A stretch of 64,000 nucleotides of DNA from assembly GCA_030765055.1 (NCBI GenBank), contig CM060950.1:274361540-274425539 (forward strand), read 5' to 3'. The translations under genes and the position numbers were made by a program. Positions 11,071 through 22,001 of the stretch are shown here, one piece after another. Source of the stretch: Mantis religiosa. Its lineage: Eukaryota > Arthropoda > Insecta > Mantodea > Mantidae. Each line of letters starts with the position of its first letter. Within the stretch, counting starts at the first letter, position 1. Under the pieces are notes generated by a model. The model ran no database searches. It saw only the letters and a program-made list of their open reading frames with translations, and was not told the origin of the DNA.

Positions 11071-11789
11071 ATATTTTCTGAATGGAAAATACACGTAACA
11101 TTATGTAGGTATATATAAAAGTTCAGAAACATGCAAATCCTAAGGTCACTATTGTCAAAATGGTAAACATTCAATTTTGCTAATTGTGGGGCTATGTCGA
11201 ATTTGGATTTTGTTAAAGCATTACCAGACGAAGGTAATAAGCTATAAGACAAATAGTGAATAAAACCTTTTTAGATTATGCAATTTGACTATTCTTCAAA
11301 CGGTTTTTGCAAGCACTATTTACACATGAGATGTATTACTAGGGACATATAGGAATATATCTCCAGTGGAGACACTTTTATCTGTTTACACCGCATTGTA
11401 GTTTATCAGAGGGGAGGAGAGGTGGACAGCATGTCACAAAAATTTGTACAGTATTGAAGGCACAGAATGTTCTGTGCTAAGGAGCAGAACAAAATTGGCT
11501 TACTTAATTCTAATGTGGAAATTCAGATTCCTGCATATCCCTTTCACTTGCTATATCGGTAGAGCTTCAATCTGTGGTGAGGTCGTCTAAAGGGTGGATA
11601 TCAGTTGGTATGTCTGTAGAACAACTGCAATTGTTATCTCCAGAATTTTTAACGCCTTGCAGTAAGTAGAGGAAATACTGCATTCCACCCAAAAGTTCAA
11701 TACCAAGATTTCTCTGAAGTACATGTTTTCAAATTCTGTGAATAAATAAAAAAGGCACTTTTAGAAAAAGGCATCAGTGCTTGTCTGTG
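11071..11789. other. non-coding stretch
   Basis: No gene, RNA or repeat recognised in about 720 bp. Confidence 0.45.
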
Positions 11790-12510
11790 TGTGAACAGCT
11801 ATGGTATTTGCTTTCTCTTCATCTCTGTTGTCCAGAGATCCATTGATTACTGTTCTATTTTTTGCATCAAGGCATTTCCATGCCAGTATTCTTATTCTAT
11901 GGACTTAATTTTGATGCATGCATTTTTCAAATCCTCTACAGTGTTGTTTAAACACTGTCTGGTTAGTCCTTATAGTGCGCTTAAACTGATAAAACATTTT
12001 TCTGCTATTTTTTGGTTCATGATATTGCATATCAGTTCAATGGAATCTAAATTGCAATGATAAGATGGCAATCTATATCCTGGCATTCCACTAAAATCAG
12101 TCGTATATTTTTACATTTTTTGAAACTAAATCCCATTTCCTTTAATATTTGTCAGGATGGTTTCTGTCCACAACCAAACTTTTCTCATTTACTGCCTAGA
12201 ATAACTTTTTCACTGTTGTAATTTCTGTAGGCACTTCATAATACTTAAAAAGTTTCTGCAAATGGTGCACCTATCGAAATCGTTTATTGAAACTTCTTTT
12301 TCTGATTACTTTGTTTTCCTGGAGAAGTACCCGATATAATAGCTTTTTCAGATTCTTTGACTATTTCTGTTTATCTTCACTTTTTCCTACTGCTGTAGCC
12401 ATTATAGCCACCACCTTTGCAAATGAAGAACTACAGTATACTGTGTTGCATTTCCTCCGTGGAGAACTGGAAAACATTCTGAATAATTCTTCTGCTTTGT
12501 GAGTTTACAA
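11790..12510 (-). pseudogene. DDE_3-type (IS630/Tc1-related) transposase relic
   Basis: Reading down the minus strand with several frame changes: TSPGKQSNQKKK (the SPGK block after the helix-turn-helix), FDRCTICRNF, and then GYRLPSYHCNLDSIELI near 12030-12080, which fits the RLPPYHC.LNPIEL signature of DDE superfamily endonuclease proteins. Many stops occur, and the central catalytic segment is unreadable. Related relics lie at 37880-38160 and at 50720-51086 plus 59928-60730. Confidence 0.65.
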
Positions 12511-13439
12511 CCATCCGAGGTGACTGTTTTTTAAATTTCCATGTTTGAAAATTATTATTAGAGACATCTACTTTGTGACAGGCTGCTACACTGTACTGTG
12601 GTACTCATGCATTGCACCAGAGTTAACAACTAGATTAACAACTTAATATGCATCCTATAGCGAGCCATTACAATACGTTAGTTCCTGCTATAGCCGCATA
12701 TAAACAAAGCTCAAGCTATTTGTCCTGGTTAATAGTTACATGTTTATTACCATAATGGTTCTGTCCATTGTGCCATTTGCTAATTATATTGCAACATTTT
12801 CTCCAGTATGTGTGCTACCTCAGTGGAAGCTGATGTGTTACTTGTGATTCTTAACATGCCATATATCCTGCAATTGCAGTACATAAATACATTTGCTATG
12901 AATTGCACACAAAGAAATCTTAAATCTGCCCATGTTGGACCTTGTGGTACTTAAATGAAGCCATTTATTTCTTCAATTAGGTTTTTAGATCCAGGGACAA
13001 TACTATCACTGAAATGTGGACGTGTGATTATGAAGTGCAAAGAAGAAATGTTTTTTTAATCTCTTTTCTTAAAAGAAAACAAGCTGTTTGCTTCATAACC
13101 GGCCAAATGTATTATCTGTATAAAAAGAAACACTTCAGGTGCCAAATTACGGTGTAATAATGCATATTTTATCACCTTCGTTGTATTCATGGATAATTTG
13201 TAAGTTTTGGTCCTTCTCTCTTTGCATATACCTCTGTGAAATGATAATTCACATGAAAGAAATGATTTATTCATGAGGATAAACCACTAACCACGTTTTA
13301 GCCAAATTATAACATTTGTACAAGACTATTATCAGAATTAATTACAAAGGGTGCCTCTATTTCTAAAATTTTGTAACTGGATATCTCTTTTTAAGTTTGA
13401 ATTTATGAGTCACTATGTTTACACTCAGTCTTCACTTAC
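12511..13439. other. non-coding AT-rich stretch
   Basis: No supported gene or repeat in about 930 bp. Confidence 0.45.
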
Positions 13440-14330
13440 TTGTTGTATAATTGAAACGTTTTCAAGATCATTCGATCTCATCCTCAGCTGTTTGGTGACT
13501 AGATGAACCTTCCTCTTCTTCCACTACTACGGAGCTCCGATCACTCTGCCATCTGGTGTTAGGGGCACTAAGTTTTAATACTTCATTTAATGCCGGGATT
13601 TCAAAATTTATAACTTTATCACGGTTTTTGTTTATGAATATTTTTTCCCAAATATCCAATTCTATGGGTGTACTTAAAGATTTTAACAGTTTAATGTTGT
13701 GGCCAATGTTGTGGTTTTCTGTCCAAAAATGGTGTGAAACTGCAGATTTTTCTGTTCCTCTGGTGTTCTTTTTGCCTGGTTAACAAGTTTCTCTTAGTTT
13801 TCCCTATGTAGCTTTTTTCACAGGTTTCACAATTAATCTGATAAATTCCTGATTTCAAATTGTTGGGGATTGTATTTTTTAGTGGTTTATTTAGCAGGTT
13901 CCTCAGATTGAATTTGTTTTGGGGTGCTAGTTTTAAGTTTAGTCTTTTGAAGATTCTAAAAAGTGAGTGTTGTTTTGTGTTATTTGTGTTATTAATCGAC
14001 TCCCAATTAACTTAACTTAATTTTGAAGATTCGTTCAAATTTTCTAAAAGCCCATGGATGGTAGGTGAATTTTCTATATTGCCAATTTGTGTTATTAAGT
14101 GGTGTCAGAGTGGTATTTTTTTATCTTATCTTCAGTTTTTCTTTCCTCTTCATCATGTTCCTTATGATGACTGGGTTGAATCCATTTAATACCGATATGT
14201 CTTTTATGTGTTGTTCTTTCAAAAATTCATCCTTACTCAGTGGGATATTTATGGATATCTCTTGCTGTTCATAAATTAGCAAAACATTCCATAAGGCTGT
14301 GCTACCGTGTTGGACACAAATTCCTTTGTT
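13440..14330 (-). pseudogene. Penelope-like element family C, 3' part
   Basis: From the high end the minus strand reads INIPLSKDEFLKEQ and NGFNPVIIRNMM (the segment after the RT core), then KSGIYQINCETCEKSYIGKTKRN (GIY-YIG with CxxC), then IDIWEKIFINKNRDKV. The reading breaks several times. Near the 3' end, CTGAGGA, a 6-bp stem II and GAAA followed by ACGTTTC resemble a hammerhead core, but stem I is not obvious. A 64-bp insertion at 13957-14020 interrupts the coding region. Confidence 0.78.
13957..14020. mobile_element. 64-bp PLE-terminus micro-insertion
   Basis: Flanked by perfect 12-bp repeats TTTTGAAGATTC (13945-13956 and 14021-14032). The insert contains ATTAATCGACTCCC and GTGAGTGTTGTTTTG, matching the terminus of PLE family B (near 14765-14800 and 16865-16895). 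It is therefore a tiny terminal fragment inserted with a target duplication. Confidence 0.8.
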
Positions 14331-14752
14331 AATAATCACATTAGTTGAAAACTTAACAAGTAAATAAATGTGGCAAACAAAGTTAAAAATAATCTTAATA
14401 TTTGTTTCATGCAATTTCTTTTCCTCTTTCATTTTGTAAGAATGTATGTTAACTGAGCTGAAAACCTTCCCTAGCTACTTCACCCTCCACCTGTGGGAGA
14501 ATTTGAAATCCACTCCCATCAAAGGTTACTAGTTAGAACAGAAAGGTAATTAAAAAACAAAATAGAAAGCAACCTTTTGTTGCAGAATTAATCTCTAGTA
14601 ACCTAAATCGGATAAAGCTAACTTAAACTCTGAAGTATAGACACATCTAGCTGCTTCAATTTGCTGACATGTATATTCTTTTCCCCCTTTTACCAAAACA
14701 AAATAACGAATGTAACAATTCCTTTTTTGGAAGTGTTGAAAAGTATTGTAAT
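14331..14752. other. non-coding spacer between PLE C and PLE B
   Basis: No gene recognised. Confidence 0.4.
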
Positions 14753-14869
14753 AAATTAAATTTAAAGGGAGTCGATTAATGACATTAAACAACACTTTTA
14801 AATTTTCCCGGAACATGTTTCAGAGACTTTGCCTACATTGTCAACCGGACATCAACTGGTTCTCAGTGG

Positions 14870-15250
14870 TGTAGCTGGCGATATTTTGTCATAGGTCTCC
14901 TCTGGTGGCGGTTCGAGGAACTTGCTGAAGAAATCTTTCTAGGGGATGTCGAAATTGAATACTTTGTTCCTATTTTTTGAAATTAAGATTTGTTCCCATG
15001 TGGGCAGTTCTTGTTTTTCTAATGTATGGTTTAGTAGTTTTGGTTCTGTATTTATGTTGTGTTTTTTTTTTTTTTTTTTTTTTTTTTTCAAAAATGCTTG
15101 GCAACTGCTGATTTTTCTAATTGTTTATATTTTATATTCCTAAAGTGTTCCTGTGCTCTTGTTTCTAAATTTCTTTTTGTTTTTCCAATATAAATTTGAC
15201 TACAGTCACAACATTCAATTTGATATATACCAGATTTTTTGTTAGATGGA
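14870..15250 (-). pseudogene. PLE family B GIY-YIG domain, left copy (decayed)
   Basis: The inverted counterpart of the right-arm endonuclease. The GIYQIECC and QIYIGKTKRNL segments can be read near 15180-15230. The downstream part is disrupted by a poly-T run at 15062-15089 and frame changes. Confidence 0.75.
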
Positions 15251-15825
15251 ATGGCATCTTTGATGTTTCAGCAAATTAGGTTTTTTAAGGAGTAATGGTT
15301 GACTGGTGCTAGTTGAATGTTTTGTTTTTTTAAAGACTTTTTTGAATTTATCAAAGACCCATGGATGGTAAGTGCATTCTTTGAAAATCATATTAGTTTC
15401 TGTAGATGAGAGAGTTGTGGTTTTCTAATTTAGCTTCTTTTTTGCTATGTTCACTTTTTTGTGTACTAATGATTTGGGAAAGTCATTTTGTGTGCTATTT
15501 CAATAATTTTGTTGTATTTCGTTTTGTATTCTGCTGTGAGAGGAATGTTGACCAGTTTGTGTGTTAAACTATTGAAGATTGCCTGTTTGTGGGATCTTGG
15601 GTTGTAGCTTATGTAGTTATCCGTCTGTGTTGGTTTTCTGTAAATGCCAAAGTTTATTCTATTTTATTTCTGATTATTTTTAGATCCAAAAATGGTAAAT
15701 ACTCGTTTTTTTCTATTTCTACAGTGAACTTGATGCTTTTTTCTTGGATATTTAAAAGTTTTAGTGCATCACTGGTGTTTTTTTTTTTTTTTTTTTTTTT
15801 TTTGGTACTATTGCAAAGATGTCAT

Positions 15826-16130
15826 CTACATATCGTTGCCAGAGTTTGAACATCCAAGGGAAACCTTTGTCATGTGCAGATCGGCCAGGAAGGGTGATAG
15901 GGGGTAGCCCATTGCTAAACCTGAAGTTTGGTGTAAATATTTTGTTTGAAACTCGAAGAAATTTTGTTCTATGTGTAATTTGTTTAGTTCGATGTAATCT
16001 GAAAGTTCAGGTGATGACATTCCAAGTAATTTGAGCCATTTTTCTATTAACAGTGGGAGTTGTTTTACTGGTATGCTGGGAAACAGTGATTTAACATCAA
16101 ACGAGACTGGTGTGTCCTCTTCTTTTAGTT
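15826..16130 (-). pseudogene. PLE family B reverse transcriptase fragment
   Basis: Reads SFDVKSLFPSIPVKQL (RT motif A with the first catalytic Asp), ELNKLHIEQNFFEF, and SGLAMGYPLSPFLADL, the PLE counterpart of motif B. The YVDDIFA-like catalytic motif falls near 15810-15830 in another frame, just before the expanded poly-T run. The fragment begins abruptly at the junction with the plus-strand copy near 16127. Confidence 0.85.
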
Positions 16131-16419
16131 CAACATCCCTCTTCCAGCAGAATATAAGACAGAATACAACAAAATTATTGAAATATCACAAAAAAGACTT
16201 TCCCAAATCATTAGTAGACGAAAAAGTGAACTTAGCAAAAAAGAAGCTAATAAAGGAAACCAAAACCCCCTCAGCTACAGAAACTAATGATTTTCAAAAA
16301 ATTCACTTACTATCCATGGGCCTTTGATAAATTCAAAAAAGTCTTCAAAAACAAAACATTCAACTAGCACCAGTCAACCATTACTCCTTAAAAAACCTAA
16401 TTTGCTGAAACATCAAAGA

Positions 16420-16861
16420 TACCATTCTGTCGAACAAAAAATCCGGTATATATCAAATTGAATGTTGTGACTGTAGTCAAATTTATGTTGGAAAAACCAA
16501 AAGAAATTTAGAAACAAGACCAAAGAAACACTTTAGAAACATAAAATATAAACAATTAGAAAAATCAGCGGTTGCCAAACATTTTTGGGAAAAAACCAAC
16601 AACATAAATCCAGAACCAAAACTACTAAAACATACATCAGGAAAACAAGAACTGTCCACATGGGAACAAATCTTAATTTCAAAAAATAGGAACAAAGTAT
16701 TCATTTTCGACATCCCCCAGAAAGATTTCTTCAACAAGTTCCTCGAACTGCCACCAGAGGAGACCTATGACAAAATATCACTAGCTACACCACTGAGAAC
16801 CAGTCGATGTCCGGTTGACGATGGATGGAAAGTCTCTGAAACATGTTCCGGGAAAATTTAA
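16420..16861 (+). CDS. PLE family B GIY-YIG endonuclease, right copy
   Basis: The frame is open from about 16420 to the stop at 16859-16861 without a native start. It shows SGIYQIECCDCSQIYVGKTKRN (GIY/YIG with CxxC), then a KKHFRNI-like segment, WEQILISKNRNKVFIFDIP, and an end at ETCSGKI. The upstream 5' half is absent. The 3' end contains TTGACGA...GAAACATGTT flanked by CCGG/CCGG, a degenerate hammerhead-like core in which C3 is replaced by T. Confidence 0.85.
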
Positions 16862-17027
16862 AAGTAAGTGTTTAGTGTCATTAATCGACTCCCTTTAAAT
16901 TTAATTTAATGAATGTAATCTGTAGTAAGGACTCAACCAAATGGAGAATGCTTTCAACCATAATTCTCACTTTCAACTAAAGCAATCTTTTCAAAAAAAT
17001 CTTACTGTTCTTTCCATAGTTAAGTTT

Positions 17028-17180
17028 CCTTAGCTATATGTGCTGTAGCAGAGTCTTGCTGTAAATATACTTGTGTGCACTCAGTGTTAGGCAGATATTC
17101 CAGGAATGGTTTGATTATTGCATCCCTGTACCTCTGTCTATTGTTTCCTCAAAGAATATAGATTGTATAATTTGGTGCAC
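17028..17180 (-). pseudogene. short mariner transposase fragment
   Basis: Close copy of part of the fragment at 9360-9515 (shared GCTGTAGCAGAGTCTTGCTG and the segment encoding FFEE.I). It covers about 50 codons around the second catalytic Asp. No termini are visible. Confidence 0.7.
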
Positions 17181-17362
17181 ATCATATTATTTTACATTTC
17201 AGTTCTGAATAGTTACAAATATGTATACATACATAAATACATACCAACTATATGTTAACTTACATGAAAACTAGGTTCATTACAATTCTTATGCCATGAT
17301 GCATTGTTATATATTGGTATTTTATTTGTATTATGAAAACTATTTGAACTAAAAATATGGGG
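17176..17362. repeat. dispersed ~190-bp repeat, copy 1
   Basis: Matches 38374-38563 in the same orientation (shared GTATACATACAT, CTTATGCCATGATGCAT and TATTGGTATTTTATTTG blocks). AT-rich and non-coding. No inverted ends or target duplication are obvious, so its class is unknown. Confidence 0.7.
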
Positions 17363-17840
17363 CAATGTACTACTATTTGCGATTCAGGAATTTCGTAAGT
17401 TGAAAAACAGCAAGATCACATCAAACAGCACATTTCCAGCTCTAAGCATCAAATGAACAAGACTCTTCAGGCAAACAAATAGTGGCAGCCTCTATTTCAA
17501 AATGCTTTTCAACAGAGTTCTTCAGAAAACCAAAATTTTGAGGAAATCAACATTGAGTTGTATGTAGCTCTTACACAAGCAGGAATTCCTCCCAATAAGG
17601 TGAACCATCCAGCCTTCATGGGATTTCTTGAAAAATTACATAGGTGTCAGTGCCGAATAATAATACTTTAAGAAAGAACTACATGGAGCCTGTTTACCAA
17701 GAAATTATACAAAGAATCAAGGAGAAAGTATCTGATTGTGATGTGGGAATCATTGTGGATGAAACCATAGACTCAATGGAACAATATGTTTTGAACATTT
17801 TAGTTTTTCCCTTAATCAGGAAGAAAGTTAAGCCCATGTT
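17363..17840 (+). pseudogene. hAT-like transposase, N-terminal half
   Basis: Shows a BED-like HISSSKHQMNK remnant, then an acidic linker, then NKVNHPAFMGFLEK, and from 17644 PVYQEIIQRIKEKVSDCDVG and GIIVDETIDS (catalytic-Asp region of hAT proteins). Two frame interruptions occur. It is split from its C-terminal half (19181-19690) by PLE D. Confidence 0.75.
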
Positions 17841-18139
17841 AATCGCAAAAACTATTTGTAGTTGGTTTATTGATACTTGTCACTTACTTTTTTATATTGA
17901 GAGACTAGTTTCAAAGGCAATCACCTCCATTTTCAATCAATTTCTAACTGGCATCTGTTGTCGGCTTTCTCTCTGGTGGTGGAACTATGAACTTTTTTGT
18001 CAAATTATCTACTGGTGGGATTTCAAAGTTCATTACGCGATCCTTATTTTTCCATATGAATATGTTCTCCCATGTTGTCAATTTATTATGGTTTATCACT
18101 CCTTTTAATAATTTTGGATTTGGATCAATGTCATGATTT

Positions 18140-18331
18140 TCATTCCAAAAATAAAATGCTACTGCTGACTTCTTGTTTCAATCTAATATTTCTAAAGTGC
18201 TCTTTGAGTCTGGTTTTTAGATTTCCTTTAGTTTGACCTATGTAGCATTTTTCACAATTCTTACAACTTATTTGGTATATTCTGGATCTGTTAACTGATG
18301 GGATTTCATCTTTTGTTTTTGAATTTAGCAA
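18140..18331 (-). pseudogene. PLE family D GIY-YIG domain
   Basis: Shows RIYQISCKNCEKCYIGQTKGN (the first Gly of GIY is Arg; CxxC and YIG kept), followed by TRLKEHFRNI. The frame then shifts, and WxNILxW-like C-terminal residues lie near 18000-18060. The endonuclease is inactive as read. Confidence 0.8.
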
Positions 18332-18366
18332 TTTTAAAATTGAGTGTCTATTAGTAGGTGCCAGGA

Positions 18367-18981
18367 TTATATTTTGTTCCTTGAAGATCTTTTTAAATTT
18401 ATTAAATGTTTTTGGGTGATAAGTGAATGAACTGAATAGCTTTTGCTTTCTTTTTCTTTTGTAAATGTGGTTGCTTCCTTAATGATTTTCTTTAGTTTAG
18501 CTTTTCTAATTTTCTTTAACACCAGACTTTTGTTGTATCCATTTTCTTCTGCTATGTGTAGTATTGCTTTTTGTTCTTTCAAATATTCTTCTTTTTCCAT
18601 GGGTATGTTGACTAGTCTGTGTGTAAGGCTGTTTATTATTGCATGTTTTTGTAATTGGGTTGTGGCTATTATTTTCTATGTAATTTCTGAATGTGTTAGT
18701 TTCCTGTAAATTCAAAATTTTATTTTTGTGCTACTGATGATATTTAGATCCAAGAAAGAGAGTTGTCCATTGATTTCCTTTTCCATTGTGAATTTGATAG
18801 TCCTTTCTTGCAGATTGAGTAATTTTAATGCATCATCTAAATATTTATTCGGTACAGTTGCAAAGATGTAGTCAACATATCTATACCAAACTTTGAAGAT
18901 AAATGGAAAGGCCTTTTTAATTTGTGTTTCAAATGCACTCATAAATAAGTTAGCCAAAAAAGGTGAAAGTGGGTTGCCCAT
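18367..18981 (-). pseudogene. PLE family D reverse transcriptase, C-terminal part
   Basis: The 18712-18981 frame shows MGNPLSPFLANLFMSAFE (motif B region) and WYRYVDYIFATVP, where the second Asp of the YVDD catalytic motif is Tyr, so polymerase activity is lost. FTMEKEINGQLSFLDLNI follows. Downstream frames (18506-18715, 18367-18600) carry the thumb-like NNSHNPITKTC and NGYNKSLVLKKI segments after frame changes. Confidence 0.82.
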
Positions 18982-19180
18982 TCATAACCCTGATTTCTGC
19001 TTGTAGTGTTTTCCATTAAAGCTGAAGAAGTTTTGTTCAATGCATATTTGTGTTAGTGCCTTTGAAACTAGTCTCTCATTAATATAAAAAAGTTAGTGAC
19101 GAGTATCAATAAACCAACTACAAATAGTTTTTGCGATTAATTTTGATGTCACTGTTACTAAATTCCTCCAAACACATATG

Positions 19181-19690
19181 AGCCCATGTTGTTAATATTG
19201 TAAGACTTGAAGAAAGCCAATGCCAGTACTGTAATGCAATCAATTAAGGACTTTTGTCAAAAATTCTGGCCTGCTGGTGTCGAGTTTGAAAAACTTCTTG
19301 TGGTTATGGACCAGGTTCCGTACATGGTTTCAGCTATTAACCAATAGCCTTTATTTCCTAAGTTGGAGCATATGACATGCTTGGTTCATGGCCTTCACAG
19401 GGTTTGTGAATCCATAAGGAACGAATACGACATTGCAAATCAGTTCATCTCTACCCTGAAAAAGATAGTGCAGAAAGCTCCGATTCGTGTTGTTTACAAG
19501 GTAACCACTGGTCTGCTTCTTCCAGTTCCTGGTCATTACTCGCTGGGAATCTTAGATGAGTGTGCTGTTACGTTGTGTGAGAATTCTGACAAAATTAAAG
19601 AGTTTGTACTTTGTTTGGATTCAGCCGATGCAGGTGCAGTTTCCAATGTACAGCAACTTCTGTTACTGGAGAAAATACATAATTTGTAGA
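19181..19690 (+). pseudogene. hAT-like transposase, C-terminal half
   Basis: Resumes the hAT frame beyond PLE D: LKKANASTVMQSIKDF, VMDQVPYMVSAI, then in the 19363-19689 frame MTCLVHGLHRVCESIRNE, STLKKIVQKAPIRV and a Pro/Leu-rich end. This His/Cys-rich block (TC..H..HR) matches a family of BED-type hAT proteins related to CGG-binding-protein-like sequences (from memory). An in-frame stop lies near 19346 and a frame change near 19540. Confidence 0.75.
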
Positions 19691-19726
19691 CGGAACTATA
19701 TTTTGTCCATAGCTACCAAGTACCTG

Positions 19727-19860
19727 ATTGGCTAGCCATGTAGCTGTCGGTAGAGTACCTGCCTGCTGTGCAAAGGGGTCCCAGGTTTGATTCCTGGTTG
19801 GGGGTGGGTATTTTTCTCCAACCAAGACGATTCCCCAGAGCCTGGAAGTATGAATGAGAG
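19727..19860 (+). mobile_element. tRNA-derived SINE
   Basis: An A-box-like GTAGCTGTCGGTAGAGT near 19739-19755 and a B-box-like AGGTTTGATTCCTGG near 19783-19797, correctly spaced for a polymerase III promoter. A GT-rich body follows. The boundaries are approximate. Confidence 0.7.
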
Positions 19861-19894
19861 TGTGAATGTATGCATGATCTAATGGTTAAAATAC

Positions 19895-20363
19895 TATGAC
19901 TCTGTGGGTTTGTAGGATTAAAAGTCCAATTTGCAGAAATTAAATATTGTTCTTTATTTGCATAGGAATACACTGTTCAATTCTCACGTAACAACATTAC
20001 GTCACATACAGTCTACCAAGGTTGATGACAATAACAATGTTCTGATCAGCTCTCAACACACTCAGCTGTTCTCTGCTTACCTCTCCCGCGACTGTTTTAC
20101 AACTCACTCATCACTAGCCATGGCTTCTTTTTATACACCCATTCATGTATTCCAGGCTGTAATCGAATTTTCGTCACCAGACAAAACACGAATGTTCCAG
20201 AATGTAACTATATTGGGGCCGGCAAGTCTTTCACCTCTGTGATACACTATCCATCCCTTGTTTATCGGCGCTATTGTTAATTGTCGGCTATTTGTGAACG
20301 CTAGCCGCCTATCAGTTCCTTTGTGTAAACAAGCCGCGCGATCGTAAATAACGCCTCGCGACA
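19895..20363 (-). repeat. 3' LTR of the truncated gypsy element
   Basis: Begins TATGAC (TGTGAC with a changed second base) and ends GCGACA. It aligns with the split solo LTR at 9981-11070, and supplies the uninterrupted sequence at that PLE's insertion point. Length 469 bp. Confidence 0.82.
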
Positions 20364-20399
20364 CTGCTCCCTCCTCAAGGCTGATTGTCCCGGACAGCA

Positions 20400-21662
20400 C
20401 CATCGTAGCGGGCCAGACAATCCAGGTGTACCACCAACATCTTCCCTCGGGGCACCTTCTGGATGTGGTAGACCATGTCGTTAATCCTCTTCACCACCTG
20501 GTACGGACCTTGCCACGGCTGCTAAAGCTTCGGACAGCGTCCCGTGGTCCGAGTAGGGCGATACAACCAGACCAGGTCACCTTGTTGGAACCCTTGGCTA
20601 TTGGCTTGCCTGTCATATCGGATCTTCATGCGGTTGCTTGCCTTCTGAATGTTCTGACGGGCCATCTCATGCATGTCGTGGAGATGGACCACCAGGTTCT
20701 CCACATACTCAGTTGCTGGCTGTTTTGCTTCCGGTGGCTTACAAAAGCCAGGTCACAATGGAGGCATAACACTCGGCCGAACATTAAGCTGGCTGGCGTC
20801 ATCCCAGTTGTGTGTGTAGACGAGCGGTAGGCCAGCAAGAACAATGGCACCTTGACGTCCCAGTCTCGCTGATGGCTGGCCATGACCTTCCTCAGGTGCT
20901 CTTCTAAGGTCTTGATGTATCTCTCCACCATGCCGTCTGACTGTGGATGTAGGGGTGTGCTGCGCGTCTTTTGCACCTCAAGTCTTTCGTGCCTCCATCA
21001 GATTGGATTCAAAATTGGTGCCCTGGTCGCTGTGGAGCTCTAACGGCACCCCAAATCGGCAGAACACTTGTTCCACGAGGCAGTGTATGATTGTCTTTGC
21101 CTCCTGGTTCGGGATGGCAAACACCTCCGGCCGCTTGATGAAGTAGTCCACGACCGCCAAAAGGTACTTGTTACCACGGTCGGACACTGGGAATGGTCCA
21201 GCTATGTCGACGGAGATCCTTTCAAATAGCGCTCTGACGTTGTACTGCTGCATGCGACCCCGGCTCCTAGTCTGGGGGCCGCGACTCGTCGCGCACACGT
21301 GACTGACGGCACCATCTCTCAGCATCTGTTCAAAGCCTCAGCCAGTGGTAGCGCTGCCGAAGTTTGTCGATCGTCCGGTTTCCTCCCGGGTATCCTGCTG
21401 AAGTACCAGCGTGCACTTCCTCCAAGACTTCCGGGACCTTACTTCGGGGAAGTATCAATTGCTCCATCTGTGTCTTTCCATCGGGTGATTCCCATACCCG
21501 GAACAGCACGCCCTTTCTTGTCTTCAGTGAGTCCCATTGGGCCCAGTAGGACTTGTATGTGGCGCTCCTCGGTGGGATGTCCTCCCAAGTTGGTCTTGCC
21601 CCTGCCTCCACTTCCTTCAAGAGTGTCCTTAAGTCTGCGTCCGCCAGCTGCTCCCTCCTCAA
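20400..21662 (-). pseudogene. gypsy integrase fragment, frameshifted
   Basis: From 21662 the frames read ADADLRTLLKEVEAG, then GGNRTIDKLRQRYHW (part of the HHCC region), then in 20978-21325 ISVDIAGPFPVSDRG (catalytic Asp) and LHSDQGTNFESN (second Asp). The 20626-20976 frame has TPLHPQSDGMVERYIKTL with the catalytic Glu, and C-terminal QGDLVWLYRPTRTTGRC lies below 20704. At least three frame changes separate these pieces, so the integrase is dead. Confidence 0.85.
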
Positions 21663-21670
21663 GCCTGCCC

Positions 21671-21860
21671 ACAGATTATTACCAGATGCTCAACTCCGTG
21701 GTAAATTTTGAAGCCGCATAGGGCACTCTTTGCTGAACCTTTAGACCCCGGCGACCTTGGGAACTACGGCCGATAATGTAGTAAGCTTCTATTGCGACTG
21801 AGCTATGGTGCATTTGCTTCCCCTACGCTACCCCTCCCATGTTCAGCGACTGATAGGATC
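21671..21860. other. GC-richer spacer
   Basis: No gene recognised. It differs in composition from the AT-rich DNA to its right and may belong to another decayed element. Confidence 0.4.
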
Positions 21861-22001
21861 CAACTTCTTTCAAAATCACATCTCGCCACACATGAATAGT
21901 TTACGCGCATTTCAACTATCGCATAATACGTGTCAAAAACGCTGAGGAAATGTGCGGTAAACTATTCATCAGTGTGCGGGTTGTGACTTCGAAAGAAGTT
22001 G
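21861..22001. repeat. imperfect inverted repeat (foldback/MITE-like)
   Basis: Left arm from CAACTTCTTTC (21861) and right arm ending GAAAGAAGTTG (22001). The arms of about 54 nt pair over most of their length, sharing GAATAGTTTAC and GCACATTTC or GCGCATTTC, with a ~35-bp loop. No coding content and no clear target duplication. Confidence 0.7.

Larger units (their letters stand above)
14753..16909. mobile_element. PLE family B, head-to-head inverted pair
   Basis: A minus-strand copy (14753 to ~16127, RT to 3' end) meets a plus-strand copy (~16128 to 16909, 3' part only) at their 5' sides. The outer ends are inverted repeats (TTTAAAGGGAGTCGATTAATG and complement). Inverted similarity covers about 14753-15560 against 16128-16909. 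Two poly-T runs (15062-15089 and 15780-15803) have expanded in the left copy. Flanking sequence shows no clean target duplication (TGTAAT occurs on both sides but not adjacent). Confidence 0.82.
17841..19180 (-). mobile_element. Penelope-like element family D in a hAT gene
   Basis: Flanked by the 10-bp duplication AGCCCATGTT (17831-17840 and 19181-19190) inside the hAT gene. An ~80-bp inverted repeat (17842-17922 and 19054-19135) bounds the body, and a 45-nt tail (19136-19180, containing AACAGTGACATC on the minus strand) lies beyond the inner arm. This is the same layout as family A copy 1. A GAAACTAGTC stretch preceded by TTGAAAA near 17900-17945 (minus) resembles a hammerhead core with C3-G8 replaced by U-A. 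Confidence 0.85.
19895..21670 (-). mobile_element. Ty3/gypsy element, 5'-truncated copy
   Basis: The 3' LTR (19895-20363) is followed by integrase-encoding sequence up to about 21670, where similarity to the longer element at 26140-29693 stops abruptly. The reverse transcriptase, protease, gag and 5' LTR are missing. A purine-rich tract (GAGGAGGGAGCAG on the minus strand) directly precedes the LTR as the plus-strand primer site. Confidence 0.85.

Noticed and set aside
15062..15089. Long poly-T runs (also 15780-15803 and 53018-53062) as poly-A tails of retrogenes
   Set aside because: They lie inside PLE coding regions at places where the inverted partner has short T or A runs, so they are expansions within the element.
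14747..16919. TGTAAT on both sides of the PLE B pair as a target duplication
   Set aside because: On the right it is separated from the terminal inverted repeat by several bases, and six AT-rich bases match easily by chance.
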